Of a stretch of 41,594 nucleotides of DNA, positions 16,992-25,596 are shown one piece after another. Numbering within the stretch: position 1 is the stretch's first letter; the number at the start of each line of letters is the position of its first letter. A program made the translations under genes and the position numbers. Under the pieces are notes generated by a model that saw only the letters and a list, made by a program, of their open reading frames with translations, searched no databases and was not told the origin of the DNA. Source of the stretch: Massilia sp. YIM B02443 (GTDB lineage: Bacteria; Pseudomonadota; Gammaproteobacteria; Burkholderiales; Burkholderiaceae_D); the NCBI RefSeq assembly GCF_030411955.1, contig NZ_JASNRA010000010.1:1-41594 (forward strand). Reading direction: 5' to 3'.

Positions 16992-18479
16992 ATGAGACAA
17001 GCACCCGTCCGCCGCATCCTTCCGTCCCTGCTTGCCCTGCTCGTCCTGTCCGCCTGTGGCGACAGTGACGGCCCCGCCCCCGCCCCACCACCGGTGCAGG
17101 ACGTGCCGCCGGTCGCCACCGGCCCCGAAGCGCAGCGCCCGCAAGACACGCGCAGCTACGCCGTGGTCGAAGCCAGCCTGCCGTTCGCCGCCCTGTCCGG
17201 CGCCCCGGACAGCGACCGCTGGTGGGGCGTGCTGGGCAAGGCCGGCTATCAGGTCGAGGTGCCGAAGAACTGGAACGGGATGCTGGTGATGTATGCACAT
17301 GGCTACAACGGCACCGGGCCAAATTTGTCGGTGTCGCCGCCTGCGATCCGCCGCCACCTGCTGAGCCAGGGCTATGCCTGGGCGGCGTCGAGCTACAGCA
17401 CCAACTACTACGACGTGCGCGCCGGGGTCGAAGACACCAACGCGCTGGCGCTGGCCTTTTCCGACATCGCGCGCCGCAACGGGCGCACGCTGGCCGCGCC
17501 ATCCAAGACCTACATCATCGGCACCTCGATGGGCGGCCACGTCACCGCCGCCGCCGTCGACGAGGAAAACACCGCCACCGCCAACAACAAGATCCGCTAT
17601 GCCGGCGCGGTGCCGATGTGCGGGGTGCTGGGCGACACCGAGCTGTACGATTATTTCGCCGCCTACCAGGCCGCCGCGATGCAGGAAGCCGGCACCCCGG
17701 CCACAAGCTGGCCGGTGCGGGACTGGGCCACGCTCGGGCCCCAGGTGCAGGCGAAACTGTTCTCCAGCTTCCCCGGCGGCGCCACGCCGGGCGCGCAGAC
17801 GGTGCCGACCGAACAGGGCATGCGCCTGAAACGCATCGTGGAAAATCTCAGCGGCGGCCCGCGTCCGCTGTGGGACTACGCCTATGCCGGCCCGATGCAG
17901 GCCACGGTCTGGGGCACCTTCGGGCGCGACGGCAAGATGCTGGGCATCCTTAACGAGGACGTGGTCAGTACCACCAGTATCGTCTACCAGCTGGACGCCA
18001 CCCCCGCACTGAGCAATGAAGAGATCGCCTACAACAGCGCGATCTACCGCGTGCAGGCCACGCCGGACGCGAACCGCCTGCGCCGCGACGGCCTGCGCTG
18101 GGTGCCGAAAACGAATGCCCAGATCAAGGTACCGGTGGTGACCATCCACACCCTTGGCGACCTGTACGTGCCGTTCAAGATGGAGCAGATCTACAAGCGC
18201 CGCGCGGATGCTCTCGGCACTTCCAATCTCTTGGTGCAGCGCGCGATCCGCGGCATCGCCCACTGCGACTTCACGATCGCCGAGCAGGTGTCGGCGTTCG
18301 AGGCGATGATCAAATGGGAGCAGCAAGGAATTAAGCCGGAAGGCGACGACGTGCTCACGCCGGCGGTGGTGGCCGATCCGCAGTACGGCTGCAGATTCAC
18401 CGACAACACGCCGTCACCGGACGACAGCGCAGCGCTGCTGGCAACTCGCGCCACGCTGCCGCAATGCACGCGTCCGTGA
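16992..18479 (+). CDS. Alpha/beta-hydrolase lipoprotein
   Basis: A 495-residue predicted lipoprotein: signal peptide with lipobox LVLSAC, lipidated Cys C22, then a Pro/Ala-rich linker. The hydrolase fold is shown by GMLVMYAHGYNG (oxyanion-type HG motif) and the nucleophile elbow G-T-S179-M-G-G. A late DLYVPF segment and a GIAHCDF segment could supply the acid and the His. It is probably an esterase or a peptidase of the cell envelope or outside the cell. The ATG at 16992 has GGAG 7 nt upstream. No operon partner is evident. Confidence 0.9.
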   Translation: MRQAPVRRILPSLLALLVLSACGDSDGPAPAPPPVQDVPPVATGPEAQRPQDTRSYAVVEASLPFAALSGAPDSDRWWGVLGKAGYQVEVPKNWNGMLVMYAHGYNGTGPNLSVSPPAIRRHLLSQGYAWAASSYSTNYYDVRAGVEDTNALALAFSDIARRNGRTLAAPSKTYIIGTSMGGHVTAAAVDEENTATANNKIRYAGAVPMCGVLGDTELYDYFAAYQAAAMQEAGTPATSWPVRDWATLGPQVQAKLFSSFPGGATPGAQTVPTEQGMRLKRIVENLSGGPRPLWDYAYAGPMQATVWGTFGRDGKMLGILNEDVVSTTSIVYQLDATPALSNEEIAYNSAIYRVQATPDANRLRRDGLRWVPKTNAQIKVPVVTIHTLGDLYVPFKMEQIYKRRADALGTSNLLVQRAIRGIAHCDFTIAEQVSAFEAMIKWEQQGIKPEGDDVLTPAVVADPQYGCRFTDNTPSPDDSAALLATRATLPQCTRP

Positions 18480-18667
18480 GCAGTGGAAACGCCGGGTTGG
18501 CGGCCAGTTGAAGCCGGCCCGCACGCGCGAGCGTCGGTGCGCCGGGGTTCGTGAACCGGGGCTATACTGAATCATCAACATGTCGCCGTGCAGAGCCCGG
18601 GCCGATATGGTTGAGCACGGCGTTTCGACGTGGCGCTCATCCATCACGACGGGTGCTTTGTCGGCGA

Positions 18668-18707
18668 CAGCAGGTTCCGAGCGGTCGCGGAACGGCAGCA
18701 GGTTCCG
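18668..18707. promoter_or_regulatory. Three evenly spaced GTTCCG half-sites before the attachment-family gene
   Basis: GTTCCG (18674-18679), CGGAAC (18688-18693) and GTTCCG (18702-18707) alternate in orientation with exactly 8 nt between each. The 12-mer CAGCAGGTTCCG occurs twice, 28 nt apart. The array lies 36 nt before the ATG at 18744. It may be an operator or an RNA structure; no known regulator site is recognised. Confidence 0.4.
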
Positions 18708-18743
18708 CGCCATTTTCGAAAATTATTTCTGACAGGGGGCAAC

Positions 18744-19250
18744 ATGCAAACAACCTGGATCATGGTGGCCAACGCAGGCCGCGCACGCATCTTTTCCGAA
18801 TCCGATCCGTCGCAACCATTGCAGGAAGTCGAGGACATGGTCAGCCCGGCCGCGCACTTGCGCGAACTCGACCTGGTGACCGACAAGATGAGCCCGACGT
18901 CGGCGACCAATAGCGGTCACAACGTCGGCGGCACCCAGGGCGTCGGTTTCGCCCACAACGCCAAGGTCGGCACGCCGAACAGCCAGTACCAGCCGGCCCA
19001 GACGCCGACCGAGCACGAGGCCGAGAAGTTTGCCAAGGATATTTCCAACTACCTGAAGCAGGCCCACAACGAAGGCCGCTTCAACCAGCTGGTGATTTCG
19101 GCCTCGCCGCAATTCCTGGGCACGCTGCGCAGCAACCTGGATTCGACGGTGCAGCCGCTGGTCAAGCTCGAGATCAATAAAGACTACACGCAAGTGCCTG
19201 TCCAGCAGTTGCGCGAGCAGATCAACGCACAGCAGGACAAGTCGCAGTAA
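18744..19250 (+). CDS. Host attachment family protein (PF10116)
   Basis: A 168-residue protein of the family first described as required for attachment of bacteria to host cells. Typical parts are the N-terminal TWIMVANAGRARIFSE, the HEAEKFAKDISNYLKQAHNEGRF helix and the closing segment with LEINKDYTQVPVQQLREQI. There is no signal peptide, so it is cytoplasmic; the fold resembles release-factor eRF1-like domains. The ATG at 18744 is preceded by CAGGGGGC; upstream in-frame sequence is not homologous. A possible -10 (TATACT, 18563-18568) lies far upstream. It is a single-gene unit closed by a terminator. Confidence 0.93.
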   Translation: MQTTWIMVANAGRARIFSESDPSQPLQEVEDMVSPAAHLRELDLVTDKMSPTSATNSGHNVGGTQGVGFAHNAKVGTPNSQYQPAQTPTEHEAEKFAKDISNYLKQAHNEGRFNQLVISASPQFLGTLRSNLDSTVQPLVKLEINKDYTQVPVQQLREQINAQQDKSQ

Positions 19251-19259
19251 GGACTCCAG

Positions 19260-19280
19260 GGCGGCTTCAAGCCGCCTTTT
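19260..19280 (+). terminator. Rho-independent terminator
   Basis: A 6-bp stem GGCGGC/GCCGCC (19260-19265, 19271-19276) with TTCAA loop and TTTT directly follows the attachment-family gene. Confidence 0.85.
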
Positions 19281-19303
19281 GAGTTAGCGGGTCCGCAAAC
19301 AAC

Positions 19304-19326
19304 AACGCCACCGCGAAGGTGGCGTT
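19304..19326 (-). terminator. Terminator-like hairpin after the 25-residue membrane protein gene
   Basis: A 9-bp perfect stem (19304-19312 with 19318-19326) lies 21 nt past the stop of the leftward mini-gene. Read leftward it is followed by a T-rich GTTGTTGTTTG tract. The stem sequence is identical to that of the terminator at 9953-9974. Confidence 0.7.
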
Positions 19327-19347
19327 ATCGTTTGCGCGGCATGCCGC

Positions 19348-19425
19348 TCAGCCGAAGATGAAGTACAGGATGACCAGCACGACAGCCGGGATACCCAGGA
19401 GCCAACCGATGAAATACTTACCCAT
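19348..19425 (-). CDS. 25-residue single-span membrane mini-protein
   Basis: A short open frame that encodes MGKYFIGWLLGIPAVVLVIL followed by YFIFG and a TGA. Nearly the whole chain is one hydrophobic helix with a basic N-terminus (MGK), so an inner-membrane mini-protein with positively charged N-terminus inside is likely. GAAAGGAA precedes the ATG at 19425 with 6-nt spacing, and a hairpin follows the stop, which together support real expression. An in-frame ATG at 19431 would overlap the ribosome binding site. I do not recognise the family and cannot assign a function. Confidence 0.7.
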   Translation of the reverse strand: MGKYFIGWLLGIPAVVLVILYFIFG

Positions 19426-19546
19426 GATCATTTCCTTTCAAAAGCGTTTGTCGATGGGTTCATCTTGCTCCCGCACGCGCGCCATGTCCGTTAGACACTG
19501 CACGCAAGATAGCTATTGATGCGCTAGCGGTGCTCGCCCAAACCGG

Positions 19547-22500
19547 TCACTGCGCTTCCGCTGCCGCGCCGAAGATCGCCTGCAAGTCCTCGGCGCGGAT
19601 GGCCGGCGCCAGTTCGGTCTCGCCCTGCAGCATCGCATTCGCCAGTTCTCCCTTGCGCCGCTGTAACTCCTGGATGTTTTCTTCCAGCGTCCCGCGCGCG
19701 ATCAATTTGTAGACGAACACCGGCTGCTCCTGGCCGATGCGCCAGGCGCGGTCGGTGGCCTGGTTTTCGCTGGCCGGGTTCCACCATGGATCGAAGTGGA
19801 TGACGGTGTCGGCGGCGGTCAGGTTCAGCCCCACCCCGCCGGCCTTCAGGCTGATCAGGAACACGCCGACCTGCCCCGACTGGAACGCCGTTACCGGCGC
19901 AGCGCGGTCCAGCGTGTCGCCAGTCAGCAGGGCGAACTCGATCTGGCACTCGCGCAGGCGCTCCTGGATCAGCGCCAGCATGCTGGTGAACTGCGAGAAC
20001 ACCAGCACCTTGCGCCCTTCGCTGCGCAGGGTGGCAAGCAGCTCCATCACCGTGTCGAGCTTGGCCGAGCCGGCCGCGCTGTCCGCTTCCAGCAGGCGCG
20101 GATGGCAGCATACCTGGCGCAGCTTGAGCAGGGCGTCCAGGATCACGATGTGGCTGCGCGCCAGGCCCTTGCGATCGATCTCGGCGCGCACCTTGCGGTC
20201 CATCGCCACCCGCACCGTTTCGTACAGGTCGCGCTGGGCGCTGCCCAGTTCCACCGGCAGCACGATCTCGGTCTTGGGCGGCAGCTCGGTCGCCACCTTG
20301 TCCTTGGTGCGCCGGAGCATGAACGGCTTCAGGCGCCGCATCAGCAGTTCGCGCCGCGCATTGTCGCCGCCGGTTTCGATCGGTTTGCGGAAATTGGCGT
20401 TGAAGGCTTTCTCTTCGCCCAGCAGCCCCGGCATCAGGAAGTGGAATTGCGACCACAATTCGCCCAGATGGTTCTGCACCGGCGTGCCGGTCAGGCACAG
20501 GCGATGGCGCGCATCCAGCAGGCGCGCGGTCTGCGAGGCCTTGGTGCGGCTGTTCTTGATGTACTGCGCTTCGTCCAGGATCAACAGGTGGTAACGATGG
20601 CGCCGCAGGGCTTCTTCATCGCGCCCGAGCAGGGCGTAGGTGGTCAGCACCAGGTCGGCCGCGCCGATGCGGTCGAACTGCGCCGCACGGTCCTTGCCGT
20701 GCAACAGCAGCACGCGCAGGCCGGGGACGAAGCGGGCCGCCTCGGCCTGCCAGTTGGGCATCAGGCTGGTCGGCGCCACCACCAGCGCCGGCGCGTCCAG
20801 CCGCCCCGCTTCTTTCTCGAGCAGGATGTGGGCCAGGGTCTGGATGGTCTTGCCCAGGCCCATGTCGTCGGCCAGGATGCCGCCGAAGCCGTAGTCGCGC
20901 AGGAACTGCAGCCACGATAGCCCGGCATGCTGGTAAGGGCGCAGCTCGGCCTGCAGGCCGGCCGGCAGCGGCGCCGGAACGATGCCGTCGAACCGGCTCA
21001 GCTTGTGGCCCAGTTCGCGCAGGCGCTCGCCGCCGAACCAGCGCAGCTGCGCCGCCGCTTCCAGCTGCGCCAGGCGCGCGGCGTCGGCCATTGGCAGGCG
21101 CAGCGCGCTGCCCCCACGCTCGCCGAAGTACAGCTCGCCCAGCGTGGACAGGATCGGCTTGATGCGGCCCCAGGGCAGCACCACGCGGGTGTCGTCCGGC
21201 AACTGGACGACCAGTTCCTCGGCATCGTCGCGCGCCGCCAGGCCGGCGGCGTTGAACTGGCGCGGCGCGCGCCGGATCATCTCGACCAGCACCGGCAGCA
21301 GCGCGTGGCGGCGGCCGCCGACCAGGATGCCGAGTTCGAGCGCGAACCAGCCACCGGCGCCCTCGCCTTCCTCGTTCAGTTCGGCGTACCATTCGTCGGG
21401 TTCGAGCAGCGTGTTGTAGCGGAAATCGTCGCCGATCTCGATCTGCCAGCCGGCGGCGCGCAGGCGCGGCACCTCGCGCCGCATGAAGGCAATCCATTCC
21501 TCGGGGCTGTCCAGTTCCAGCAGGTCCGGGCCGCTGGAATACTGCGACGCTTCCGACGGATCGAAGCCCAGTGCGCCGAGCAGTTCTGCCGCGGCGCGCT
21601 CCGCCGCCAGGTCGCGCTCGATCAGGTCGACCGTGTTGTCGACCACCCGGCGCAGCACCGGCTCGTCGACGTCTTCGGTGGACATGCCGTCATAGTCGAA
21701 GACCAGCATCGCATAGTCCAGCGTTTCCGGCTCGTCGAATGCGTCGTCCTCTTCGCTTTCAAGGTACAGGACTGGCGTCGGCACGCCCTTGCGAGTGTTC
21801 ACTTGCAATACCTCGGGCGCGGGCAGCATGCCTTCCAGGCCCAGCTCGGCCAGGCGCGTCGCCACGCCGGCGCGTTCGTGCGCTTCGAGCAGCGGAGATT
21901 GCGCCACCAGCTTGATCAGCGCCGCCGGCGGCGTCGCCGCATACTCCTCGGGCAATGCCAGCTCGCCGAATGCGCAGGCGTCGACGTAGGCGACTGGTTC
22001 GGTCGGCAGGACGAAGTCGATGGCGCCGCCATCGGCGGCGTGCCAGGCCAGCTTGACGTCGCCGACATCCTGCATGAACGATTTGACCGGATGCCAGGCC
22101 AGCGTGGCCTGGCGCCGCGGCCCGGGCGTGATGGGAAACAGGTCGCCACGCTTGACGCGTTCGCGGCTGCCGGCCAGAAACAGGCGGCCCTCGGCGCAGG
22201 CGCGCGCCAGCAACTGGGTGGCGAGCGGGCCAGCCGGCTCGGCGTCGCCGGCATAGCGGTTGCCGGCGCACAGCGCGGCGTACAGGCGCAGCAGCGGTTC
22301 GTCGTGCGGGTCGATCCAGCCAGGCGGCGTCGTCAGCAGGCGGTAGATATCGTCCTGCAGGGTGGCGCCGCCGATGCTGCCGTCCTTGCGCAGGCGCGCC
22401 TTGCAGGCGTTCAGGCGCAGGGTGTTGTCGTTGGGGTGCGGGATCAGCGCGAACACCAGCCGCTGCGGGGGCGATGCGCCCTGCCGCGGCCGCGACTGCA

Positions 22501-22888
22501 CCAGCGTTTGCACCAATGCGGCCTGCTGCAGCCAATGGTCGGCGCGCGACGACATCGTGCCCCGCGGCGTTACCGAGGCTCCCTGTGCTGCCTGCGCCAT
22601 CTGCGCCAGCCGCTCCTGCACGACCAGCAGCACCGCCGCCACGTGCTTGCAGTTATACGATACCGGGCAGCTGCAGTGGCCACGGATCGCGAGCGGGCGC
22701 CCGCCGGCGCCGGGCGCCAGCTGGATCGACTGGCGGTAGATTTCTCGGCCGCTGCCGGCGACTTCGCCGTCGACGCCGGCATCCTGCACCGCCACGCTGA
22801 CCACCTTGCCCTTGCGGACATAGTCGGCCCCGCGATCATAGTTGGTGCTGCCGCAGCAGCGCTCGATATCTACCGGAGTAAATTGCAT
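19547..22888 (-). CDS. SNF2-family helicase with N-terminal SWIM zinc finger
   Basis: A 1113-residue protein. The SWIM finger CxCx(n)CxH is visible near residues 72-82 (CSCPVSYNCKH), a DNA- or protein-binding module. A long middle region of unknown fold follows. The C-terminal ~500 residues form a complete SNF2 ATPase: Walker A DDMGLGKT, motif II DEAQ (LILDEAQYIKN), motif III LTGTPVQN, motif IV VLVFSQFTS, and motifs V/VI GVGLNLTAAD and ATDRAWRIGQ. Such proteins are ATP-driven DNA translocases linked to nucleoprotein remodelling; the cellular role here is unknown. The gene stands alone with an ATG at 22888. Confidence 0.95.
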   Translation of the reverse strand: MQFTPVDIERCCGSTNYDRGADYVRKGKVVSVAVQDAGVDGEVAGSGREIYRQSIQLAPGAGGRPLAIRGHCSCPVSYNCKHVAAVLLVVQERLAQMAQAAQGASVTPRGTMSSRADHWLQQAALVQTLVQSRPRQGASPPQRLVFALIPHPNDNTLRLNACKARLRKDGSIGGATLQDDIYRLLTTPPGWIDPHDEPLLRLYAALCAGNRYAGDAEPAGPLATQLLARACAEGRLFLAGSRERVKRGDLFPITPGPRRQATLAWHPVKSFMQDVGDVKLAWHAADGGAIDFVLPTEPVAYVDACAFGELALPEEYAATPPAALIKLVAQSPLLEAHERAGVATRLAELGLEGMLPAPEVLQVNTRKGVPTPVLYLESEEDDAFDEPETLDYAMLVFDYDGMSTEDVDEPVLRRVVDNTVDLIERDLAAERAAAELLGALGFDPSEASQYSSGPDLLELDSPEEWIAFMRREVPRLRAAGWQIEIGDDFRYNTLLEPDEWYAELNEEGEGAGGWFALELGILVGGRRHALLPVLVEMIRRAPRQFNAAGLAARDDAEELVVQLPDDTRVVLPWGRIKPILSTLGELYFGERGGSALRLPMADAARLAQLEAAAQLRWFGGERLRELGHKLSRFDGIVPAPLPAGLQAELRPYQHAGLSWLQFLRDYGFGGILADDMGLGKTIQTLAHILLEKEAGRLDAPALVVAPTSLMPNWQAEAARFVPGLRVLLLHGKDRAAQFDRIGAADLVLTTYALLGRDEEALRRHRYHLLILDEAQYIKNSRTKASQTARLLDARHRLCLTGTPVQNHLGELWSQFHFLMPGLLGEEKAFNANFRKPIETGGDNARRELLMRRLKPFMLRRTKDKVATELPPKTEIVLPVELGSAQRDLYETVRVAMDRKVRAEIDRKGLARSHIVILDALLKLRQVCCHPRLLEADSAAGSAKLDTVMELLATLRSEGRKVLVFSQFTSMLALIQERLRECQIEFALLTGDTLDRAAPVTAFQSGQVGVFLISLKAGGVGLNLTAADTVIHFDPWWNPASENQATDRAWRIGQEQPVFVYKLIARGTLEENIQELQRRKGELANAMLQGETELAPAIRAEDLQAIFGAAAEAQ

Positions 22889-22985
22889 GGGTTTTCCGCC
22901 GTTTCGGTCAACGCGATATTATGACCGAACGGCTGACGGCATAACGCCGAGGCGCCTCAATCGCGCCCCGGGAACGCCCGCTGTT

Positions 22986-23405
22986 TCAGCTGCCGACGAC
23001 CTTCAGCTGCTCGACGTCCAGGCTCGGGTCGCCGAACATTTCCTTCTCGAATTCACCGATCAGTTCCACGGTCACGTTGTGGTCGACCGTCACGCCTTGC
23101 GGGAAGCGGTCGGCGTCGATCTCGACCACCATCTTGCCGCTGGCGTCGGTGAATTCGTAGTCTTCGTCGCCCTTGTGGCTGGTCAGCTTGCCTTTCAGGC
23201 GCACCATCTGGTCGTCCTTGCCCTTGGCCAGCAGGTCTTTCACGCTCATCAGGGGCGCGCTCGACGGGCCGGTGTAGCCGGACTTGGCGGCCGGTGCGGT
23301 TGCAGGTGCGGTCGCTGCTGCCGGCGCCGGTGCGGTCTGTGCGACCGCGAAGGCCGAGGCGCACAGCAGTGCGGCGATGCTGGAGAGTTGAGCGATGCGG
23401 GTCAT
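22986..23405 (-). CDS. ygiW: YgiW/YdeI-type OB-fold stress protein (BOF family)
   Basis: A 139-residue periplasmic protein: signal peptide MTRIAQLSSIAALLCASAFAVA, an Ala/Pro/Thr-rich spacer, then the bacterial OB-fold domain (MSVKDLLAKGKDDQMVRLKG through VTVELIGEFEK). The family covers stress-tolerance proteins such as YgiW/VisP. The ATG at 23405 follows AAAGGA; a longer frame upstream is not supported. In other Proteobacteria ygiW is a partner gene of qseBC, and here it lies directly downstream of the QseC-like kinase with its own regulator-type operator 75 nt before the start. Confidence 0.92.
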   Translation of the reverse strand: MTRIAQLSSIAALLCASAFAVAQTAPAPAAATAPATAPAAKSGYTGPSSAPLMSVKDLLAKGKDDQMVRLKGKLTSHKGDEDYEFTDASGKMVVEIDADRFPQGVTVDHNVTVELIGEFEKEMFGDPSLDVEQLKVVGS

Positions 23406-23463
23406 GGTCGGTCCTTTCAATGGGTTGGCGTGTTTGTCGCCTTCGTCGGGAAGGCATGGACGC

Positions 23464-23514
23464 ATTAGACCGGCCGTACATTAACTCGATCTTAAGTTCG
23501 CGATCTTAAGTTCG
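23464..23514 (-). promoter_or_regulatory. QseB/PmrA-type operator and promoter before ygiW
   Basis: On the minus strand CTTAAGATCGAGTTAAT (23496 to 23480) fits the CTTAA-N6-CTTAA direct-repeat form bound by QseB/PmrA-type regulators. A second CTTAAG lies at 23505-23510 as part of a tandem 14-nt repeat (23487-23500, 23501-23514). TCTAAT (23469 to 23464) lies 10 nt after the box as a likely -10, so the box would overlap the -35 region. The upstream repeat overlaps the qseC stop codon. Confidence 0.65.
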
Positions 23515-24873
23515 CTCCATATCGAGCGACACCGCCAACCCGCGCCCGTCCAGCCCCGGCCCGAATCCGAGTTGATAGCCATGCAGGTCGGCGATGCGGC
23601 GCACGATCGACAGCCCCAGTCCACTGCCCGGCTGCGCCGTGCCCAGCACGCGGAAGAACCGTTCGCTCAGGCGCCGGCGGCTGGCTTCATCCACGCCGGG
23701 ACCATCATCGCGCACCACGATGCGCGCCCCCGTCCCGACGCGGCGCGCCTCGATCTCGATCCGGCTGCCATCCGGGCAGTAGCGCAGCGCGTTATCCAGC
23801 AGGTTGCGCAGCACGATCTCGAGCAGCTGCGGGTCGGCCTGCACGGTCTCTAGGCCTCCCTGCAGCGTCATCGCAATGCCGCGCCGCGCCGCCTCCTGCG
23901 CATGCGTCGCCAGCAGGCGCTCGGCCAGCGGCTGCAGCGCCACCTCCTGGCGCACCAGCTGCTCGTGCGCCAGCGGATCCAGGCGCGCCAGCGTCAGCAG
24001 GCTGTCGACCAGCGCCGTCACGCGCGCGATGTCGGCGCGCAGCTTCCGGAACGGTTCGGCCAGGTCCGGATGCTGGCGCTGCAGCAGCTGCACGTGCATG
24101 TGCAGGCCGGCCAGCGGCGTGCGCAGTTCGTGCGCGGCGTCGGCGGTGAAGCGGCGCTCGGATTGCAGCGCGACGTCGAGCCGCCCCAGCACCCCGTTCA
24201 GCGCCGCCACGATCGGCAGCACTTCGCGCGGCTGGCCGGCGGTATCTACCTGCGCCAGGTCGCCCGGCGTCTTGGCCGCGATGCTGGCGGCGGTGGCGCG
24301 CAGCGGGCGCAGGATGCGGCCGGTGATCAGCCAGCACACCAGGCCCAAGAGCAGCAGCACGCCCAGCACCGGCAGCCACAGCGACTCGGCCAGTTCTTCC
24401 AGGATCTCGTAGCGCTGCCTGGTGCGCTGCCCGACCTGCACCTCGACGTCGCGCGCGGCGTCGCGCACCACGAACACGCGCCAGCGCTTGTCACCCACGA
24501 GCGCTTCGGCGAAGCCGTCGTCGTCATCGAAATTCGAGACGAAAGGCCGCGCCGGGGCGTCGCCGGTGCGCTGGATCACGCGCCCGGCCGCCACGATCTG
24601 GTACTGCATGTCGACCTTGCGGCCGTGCGCGCCGTCGGCGCCGCGTTCGTGCAGCAGGCCGCGCTCGTTCCAGTCGGTGGTGGCGGCCATGATCATGTAG
24701 CCCGATTCTTCCAGCGCGTCGTCGAACACGCCATTGGTTTCCTGCCAGGCGATCACGGTGACGATGCCCAGGCTGACCAGCCACAGCGCCGTGCTGGCGG
24801 CCACGATCGCCCCCAGGAGGCGGCGGCGCAGCGACCAGGGCGCGCGGCCTTCCTTCACGGTCTCATTCGCCAT
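23506..24873 (-). CDS. qseC: Sensor histidine kinase, QseC/PmrB-like
   Basis: A 455-residue membrane kinase. A first span near residues 18-42 and a second near 162-183 enclose a ~120-residue periplasmic sensor domain with an acidic DDDD patch. A HAMP linker follows. The H-box is DAAHELRTPLAG (phospho-acceptor His), the N-box LRNLLDNALRY, then RDDGPGVDEA and GSGLGLSIVRRI for ATP binding. The start overlaps the end of the response-regulator gene by 11 nt, so both are translated from one mRNA. Assignment to QseC rather than PmrB rests on the adjacent ygiW and is an inference. The stimulus is unknown. Confidence 0.9.
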   Translation of the reverse strand: MANETVKEGRAPWSLRRRLLGAIVAASTALWLVSLGIVTVIAWQETNGVFDDALEESGYMIMAATTDWNERGLLHERGADGAHGRKVDMQYQIVAAGRVIQRTGDAPARPFVSNFDDDDGFAEALVGDKRWRVFVVRDAARDVEVQVGQRTRQRYEILEELAESLWLPVLGVLLLLGLVCWLITGRILRPLRATAASIAAKTPGDLAQVDTAGQPREVLPIVAALNGVLGRLDVALQSERRFTADAAHELRTPLAGLHMHVQLLQRQHPDLAEPFRKLRADIARVTALVDSLLTLARLDPLAHEQLVRQEVALQPLAERLLATHAQEAARRGIAMTLQGGLETVQADPQLLEIVLRNLLDNALRYCPDGSRIEIEARRVGTGARIVVRDDGPGVDEASRRRLSERFFRVLGTAQPGSGLGLSIVRRIADLHGYQLGFGPGLDGRGLAVSLDMERT

Positions 24874-25528
24874 CGTTCTTCAGCCGGTAGCCCAGGCCGC
24901 GCACGGTGACGATGCTGTCGCTGCCGAGCTTCTTGCGCAGGTTGTGGATGTACACCTCGATCGCGTTGCTTTCAACCTCGTCGCCCCACCCGTACAGAGT
25001 CTCTTCGATCTGGGCGCGGGTGACGATGCCGTTCTTGCGCAGCATCAGCGCGTACAGCACGTTGTACTCGCGCGCGGTCAGCGCCACCGGCTGGCCGTCC
25101 AGCGTGGCGCCCTTGGTGTCGAGATTGAGCGAAATGGCGCCGTGGGCCAGCACGTTGCTGACCTGGTCGGCGCCGCGGCGCACGGCGGCGCGGATGCGCG
25201 CCGACATCTCTTCCAGCTCGAACGGTTTCACCAGGTAGTCGTCGGCGCCCATGTCCAGGCCTTCGACGCGGTCGGCCAGCGCGTTGAAGGCGGTGATCAG
25301 GATCACCGGCACCCGGTTGCCGGCCTTGCGCAGCGCGGCCAATAAAGCGTCGCCGGACAGGCCGGGCAAGCCGCGGTCGAGCAGCACGCAGTCGTAGCGG
25401 TGCGTCATCAATGCGGTCTGCGCCGAGTCGCCACGCCGCACCCAGTCGACCGCATGGTCGTCCAGGCGCAGCCAGGACTGGATGGTGTCGCCAAGGGAGG
25501 TGTCGTCTTCGACCAGCAGGATGCGCAT
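24863..25528 (-). CDS. qseB: OmpR-family response regulator, QseB/PmrA-like
   Basis: A 221-residue regulator. The receiver has acidic residues at E7-D8-D9, phospho-acceptor D51 (VLLDRGLPG), T79 and K101 (LVKPFE). The C-terminal winged helix ends with SIVTVRGLGYRLK. It should bind direct repeats upstream of target genes when phosphorylated by the adjacent kinase. The ATG at 25528 gives the standard MRILLVEDD start; its ribosome binding site is weak. A matching direct repeat 85 nt upstream suggests autoregulation, and a second copy before ygiW suggests that gene is a target. Confidence 0.93.
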   Translation of the reverse strand: MRILLVEDDTSLGDTIQSWLRLDDHAVDWVRRGDSAQTALMTHRYDCVLLDRGLPGLSGDALLAALRKAGNRVPVILITAFNALADRVEGLDMGADDYLVKPFELEEMSARIRAAVRRGADQVSNVLAHGAISLNLDTKGATLDGQPVALTAREYNVLYALMLRKNGIVTRAQIEETLYGWGDEVESNAIEVYIHNLRKKLGSDSIVTVRGLGYRLKNDGE

Positions 25529-25596
25529 GTTCAGGACCCGGGAATGAATGTGGCCGCCAGTATGGCGCACCGCCGGCACGCTGCCAACGGCTCCCG

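Noticed and set aside
18616..18744. A short 42-codon frame starting near 18607 just before the attachment-family gene
   Set aside because: It has no ribosome binding site and a Ser/Arg-rich low-information sequence, and it covers the half-site array; not supportable as a gene.
9953..19326. Identical 9-bp stems at 9953-9974 and 19304-19326 as a possible dispersed repeat
   Set aside because: Only the stem is shared; loops and flanks differ, and both sit where terminators are expected, so convergent terminator sequence is the simpler explanation.
20927..22924. A 665-codon frame on the plus strand across the SNF2 gene
   Set aside because: Antisense shadow of a helicase whose motifs are complete on the minus strand.
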